NCBI GenBank assembly: GCA_038146985.1
Contig: JAYQSQ010000010.1
Coordinates: 372,001-436,000, forward strand
Direction: 5' to 3'
DNA length: 64,000 nt
From: JADHLJ01 sp038146985
GTDB lineage: Bacteria; Pseudomonadota; Alphaproteobacteria; Thalassobaculales; Thalassobaculaceae
Under the pieces are notes generated by a model, which saw only the letters and a list, made by a program, of their open reading frames with translations, searched no databases and was not told the DNA's origin. Each line of letters starts with the position of its first letter. Positions within the stretch are counted from its first letter, which is position 1. Below are positions 61,025 through 64,000 of this stretch, in pieces. A program made the position numbers and the translations under genes.

Positions 61025-62398
61025 TTATGCCAGCCATGTTTTCTCCAGCTCCGGATCGTCCTCGCCCGGCACATGCACGACCGTATATTGAAAGGGGTCG
61101 CCGGCAAGCGGTTTGGTGGCATCCAGGCCCATCTTGTCGACCAGGCCGTCGGTGGCCGAAGGATCGAGCCGCGAGCCCTGGGCGCGTGGCACGACGACGA
61201 GATCGCTCGCCGCCTGAAACCGTGTCGCCACCGCCCATTCCACGGCCGTCGGATCATGCACGTCCACGTCTTCGTCGACGACGGTGACCTGCTTGATATC
61301 CGCATGTCCGGCAAAGGCGCCCATGATGATGTTCTTGGCCTCGCCTTCCCAGCGCTTGGCGATCTTGACCGCGAGATGGTAGCGGCAGACGCCGCCACGC
61401 GAGAGATGGACGTCGAGAACGCTGGGGAAGCTACGCTGAAGAAGCGCGATCAGCGAGGCCTCGCGCGGGATCGCGCCGAGCAGCAGATGCTCCATTGCCG
61501 CCGGCACGATGGTGTGGAACAGCGGCTTGCCGCGATGAGTGATGGCATCGACCGCGACCACCTGGCGTTTGCCGGCGGGCCCGTAATATTGCGGAAACTC
61601 GCCGAACGGGCCTTCGACCTCGCGCACCTCCGGCAGGAGCCGGCCCTCAATGACGATTTCGGCCTGGGCGGGAACCCGGACGTCGTTGGTGACGCATTTC
61701 ACCACATCCAGCGGACGCCCCATGAGCGCGCCCGCGACCATGAGTTCGTCATGGTTGATCGGCAGGATCGCCTGGCTGGAAAGCAGGGTCATGGGATCGA
61801 CGCCGATCACGATCGCCACCGGCAAGGCTTCGCCCTTGCGCTCGGCGGCGTCGTAGAAGCGGTGCAGATCGCGGGGCAGGATCAGGATCCCGAGCTTGTC
61901 CGGTCCGCTGACCTGGAGGCGGTTGATCGAGACGTTCTGATCTCCGGTTTCGGGATTGCGGGCGATCACCAGCCCGGCGGTGATATAGGCGCCGTTGTCA
62001 TGTTCGTTGTGGGTCGGGATCGGCAACGCGCTTGCAAGATCAACAGCGTCGCGATGAACCACCTCCTGGACCGGAGCGCTGGCCACCTCGTTCCAGGGCA
62101 GGGGATTGAGGACGGCGTCGCGAAACCGGTCCAGCAATCCGTTCCCATCGGTGCCCATGGCCTCTGCGATCCACTCCCGGCGCGAGACGATGCCCGAGAT
62201 TACCGAGATTGGATGCCCGCCCGGTTCCGGGAACAGCACCGCCTTCTCGCCGTCCAGGCGCTTGGCCAGGGCGGCAAGGGTAAACTCCAAGGGAATGCCG
62301 GGCTTCGCGGTCGCGAGACGGCCGTCGGCGCGCATCTGCTCGAGCCAGTCCCGAAGGCTGGTGACGGCGGCGGGCTGGTTGGAAATCGATTCTGACAT
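61025..62398 (-). CDS. UbiD-family prenylated-FMN decarboxylase
   Basis: This 457-residue reversible decarboxylase of aromatic or unsaturated acids depends on prenylated FMN. It has SLRDWLEQMRADGRLA at the start, the cofactor/metal-binding region DQNVSINRLQVSGPDKLGI (about residues 153-171), AIVIGVDPMTLLSSQ and VEGPFGEFPQYYG with the catalytic Glu, and NIIMGAFAGHADIKQVTVVDEDVDVHD near residues 356-382. The length matches the family. A UbiX-type flavin prenyltransferase must be supplied from elsewhere. The neighbours (VOC, PaaK-like) suggest aromatic-acid metabolism. Confidence 0.9.
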   Translation of the reverse strand: MSESISNQPAAVTSLRDWLEQMRADGRLATAKPGIPLEFTLAALAKRLDGEKAVLFPEPGGHPISVISGIVSRREWIAEAMGTDGNGLLDRFRDAVLNPLPWNEVASAPVQEVVHRDAVDLASALPIPTHNEHDNGAYITAGLVIARNPETGDQNVSINRLQVSGPDKLGILILPRDLHRFYDAAERKGEALPVAIVIGVDPMTLLSSQAILPINHDELMVAGALMGRPLDVVKCVTNDVRVPAQAEIVIEGRLLPEVREVEGPFGEFPQYYGPAGKRQVVAVDAITHRGKPLFHTIVPAAMEHLLLGAIPREASLIALLQRSFPSVLDVHLSRGGVCRYHLAVKIAKRWEGEAKNIIMGAFAGHADIKQVTVVDEDVDVHDPTAVEWAVATRFQAASDLVVVPRAQGSRLDPSATDGLVDKMGLDATKPLAGDPFQYTVVHVPGEDDPELEKTWLA

Positions 62399-62574
62399 GG
62401 CGGATCCGACGGGGTGTGCGCAAGGACTGTCCGGAGCCTAGCAGATCCAGGGCGGCTGAACACGGCGGATTGGCGTTCGCCATCAGCCATTAAGGCGATG
62501 GGCCGCCTTGACCCGGCGCGGGGCACGTCGCACCTTTCCCGCGATTTGGCGCACCGGATAGGGATGGCAAGGGT

Positions 62575-63654
62575 TTGGTTTCCGCCGCGCATATTCTCGG
62601 GTGGTTCGAGGGGTCAGAGGGGTACAACGTCCTGACCCGGAAATTCGCCGACGCCTTGGCCCGCCGGATGCCGGTCTGCCGCACCGACCTGCCACGCCGG
62701 CACGGCGAATGGTCCGCGCTTGCTCCCGAGGTGAAGCGGCACCGGGAAAGCCGCGACCTCGCCAATATCCTGTTCTCATGGGGCGACCAGACCTCGCATT
62801 TGAGCCGCCTTCCGGGCCTCAAGATCGCCTATGTCATCTGGGAGACCAGCAAGCTTCCGGATGCCTGGCTCGAGCCGCTACGCCAAGCGGACCGGTACTG
62901 GGTGCCCTGTCTTCAAGCGCGGGAGATGATGATCGCGAACGGCTTCGCGGCGGAGACCGTCGACGTCGTGCCGCTCGGCGCGGATACCGGCGTTTTCCAC
63001 CCCGGCGTGCCGCCCGACCCGGTCATCGGCGCGCTCAAGGGTTTCAAGTTCATCACCGTCGGACGCTGGCAGTACCGCAAGGGCACGGCCGATCTGATCA
63101 AGGCCTTCGATGCGGAATTCGCCGGGGATAAAGGCGCGCGCCTTGTTCTGAGCTGCGCCAACCCTCTGCGCCCGGATATCGATATCGCGGCGGAGTTGCG
63201 GGCGCTCAATCTCTCATGCCTCGACCAACTCACCTTCCTGCACAACACGATCAGCAACGAGCGCATGGCCGCCGTCTATACCGCCGCCGATGCCGGCGTC
63301 TTCCCGACACGCTCCGATCCCTGGGGGTTGCCGATTTCCGAAGCCATGGCTTGCGGTCTGCCGGTCATCGCCACCCATTACAGCGGTCCGGCCGATTTCA
63401 TGACTGGCGATACCGGCTATCCGCTCTCCTGGCAGCCGGTGGCATGTCCCTGGATGCCGGTGAAGATGGCCAACGGCGATTTCGGCCTGTGGTCGGAGCC
63501 CGATTTCAGCCAGCTCCGCCGGCTGATGCGGCATATCTACGAGAACCGGGACGAAGCGCGGGCGGTCGGCGCCCGGGCGGCCGCTCATATCGCGGGCCGA
63601 TGGACCTGGGATCACGCGGCGGAAAAGGCGGCGGCGCTGCTGGCGGCGGGCTGA
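62575..63654 (+). CDS. Glycosyltransferase family 4-type (group 1)
   Basis: This 359-residue GT-B glycosyltransferase starts SAAHILGWFEGSEGYNVLTRKFADAL, carries FKFITVGRWQYRKGTADLIKAFD in the nucleotide-binding half and has the C-terminal signature GVFPTRSDPWGLPISEAMACGLPVIAT, which includes the EAMACG Glu used for donor binding. It transfers a sugar from a nucleotide-sugar to an unknown acceptor. The chosen start is a TTG at 62575; no in-frame ATG or strong ribosome site is nearby, so the start is uncertain. It is the only glycan gene in the window. Confidence 0.82.
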   Translation: MVSAAHILGWFEGSEGYNVLTRKFADALARRMPVCRTDLPRRHGEWSALAPEVKRHRESRDLANILFSWGDQTSHLSRLPGLKIAYVIWETSKLPDAWLEPLRQADRYWVPCLQAREMMIANGFAAETVDVVPLGADTGVFHPGVPPDPVIGALKGFKFITVGRWQYRKGTADLIKAFDAEFAGDKGARLVLSCANPLRPDIDIAAELRALNLSCLDQLTFLHNTISNERMAAVYTAADAGVFPTRSDPWGLPISEAMACGLPVIATHYSGPADFMTGDTGYPLSWQPVACPWMPVKMANGDFGLWSEPDFSQLRRLMRHIYENRDEARAVGARAAAHIAGRWTWDHAAEKAAALLAAG

Positions 63655-63811
63655 GAATCGAGCCGGAAGCCGTTGCGGGACCGGGCGATCCGAACCATAC
63701 TTTCGCCAGACAAAGCGGATTTCCGATCCCCTGTCCGGCCCGGTCCTTCTGAAAACGGATATGTGTGAGACGTGGAGGCCGAAGGGGTCGTCACATAGTG
63801 GAGACATCGCC

Positions 63812-64000
63812 ATGGCGCTGAACTGGTCGCATGCCGTGCTTTTCGTCCGGGACGAGACGCGGATGCTGGATTTCTATACCCGCGTGCTCGGCTTTCAGAT
63901 TACCGATCAGGGGCCGACGTCCAGCGGCCAGAAGATCATCTTCATGAGCCAGAAGGCCGAAGAGCATCACCAGATCGCCTTCCTGGCTGGCCGCAAGGAC
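63812..64000 (+). CDS. VOC-family protein, 3' end beyond the window
   Basis: The first 63 residues are a glyoxalase/dioxygenase-fold start: LNWSHAVLFVRDETRMLDFYTRVLGF with a metal His, and GQKIIFMSQKAEEHHQIAFLAG. A GTGGAG site precedes the ATG at 63812. The rest lies outside the window, so the family member cannot be refined. Confidence 0.7.
   Translation, partial: MALNWSHAVLFVRDETRMLDFYTRVLGFQITDQGPTSSGQKIIFMSQKAEEHHQIAFLAGRKD

Noticed and set aside
1..64000. CRISPR arrays, prophage genes, toxin-antitoxin pairs, secretion islands
   Set aside because: No regularly spaced repeats and no phage structural, integrase, toxin or secretion genes were recognised anywhere in the window.

Overview
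The window is GC-rich chromosomal DNA from an alphaproteobacterium, probably a Rhodospirillales-like marine or soil heterotroph. The best lineage clues are an NDUFA12-type complex I gene followed by mlaD, a DUF2155 gene, aat, accC, accB and aroQ, a class II (B12-dependent) ribonucleotide reductase, an imuB-dnaE2 mutagenesis pair, and LexA operators of the alphaproteobacterial GAAC-N7-GAAC type. The family assignments come from motifs read in the translated sequence; no database was searched.

Layout. 1-1.9 kb: a decayed IS1380-type transposase and a stray tRNA 3' end. 1.9-10.3 kb: a minus-strand catabolic operon (ArgE-like deacylase, LLM flavin monooxygenase, acyl-CoA dehydrogenase, GMC oxidoreductase), then an ornithine cyclodeaminase homologue, an IclR regulator and a phosphotransferase. 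10.4-15.8 kb: a plus-strand cluster of HpcH/HpaI aldolase, IolD-like ThDP enzyme, CNT permease, MaoC hydratase and CitE-like lyase. 15.8-20.6 kb: PAS histidine kinase, PhyH dioxygenase, FAD-linked oxidase, PilZ protein. 20.8-26.7 kb: TerB/J-domain protein, then imuB-dnaE2 behind a LexA box. 26.8-33.6 kb: TPR-methyltransferase, cupin, DUF599 membrane protein, VOC-cupin fusion, second aldolase and a frameshifted PhyH gene. 33.7-34.7 kb: moaA.

34.7-42.0 kb is a gene graveyard. It holds a damaged tRNA-Lys and minus-strand remains of two sensor kinases and a dienelactone hydrolase, all broken by frameshifts, with no intact gene. It ends at the rpmI-rplT-pheS-pheT translation operon. 46.3-50.0 kb: nrdJ, with a triple GAAC LexA-type operator upstream. 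50.7-55.1 kb: the conserved complex I/Mla/fatty acid block. 55.3-64 kb: kynureninase, an orphan TRAP binding protein, RidA and VOC proteins, a PaaK-like protein with an altered nucleotide loop, a cysteine-dioxygenase-like cupin, a UbiD decarboxylase, a glycosyltransferase and a VOC gene cut by the window end.

How it works together. Much of the gene content is small-molecule catabolism (acyl, keto-acid and ring-cleavage chemistry). Core translation and lipid genes are set between these clusters. A probable SOS regulon (imuB-dnaE2 and perhaps nrdJ) would couple error-prone synthesis to dNTP supply. No CRISPR array, intact mobile element, prophage or toxin-antitoxin pair was seen. The points most worth a second look are the LexA-type operators, a palindromic repeat inserted in frame inside dnaE2, and the decayed 7-kb region with its damaged tRNA.
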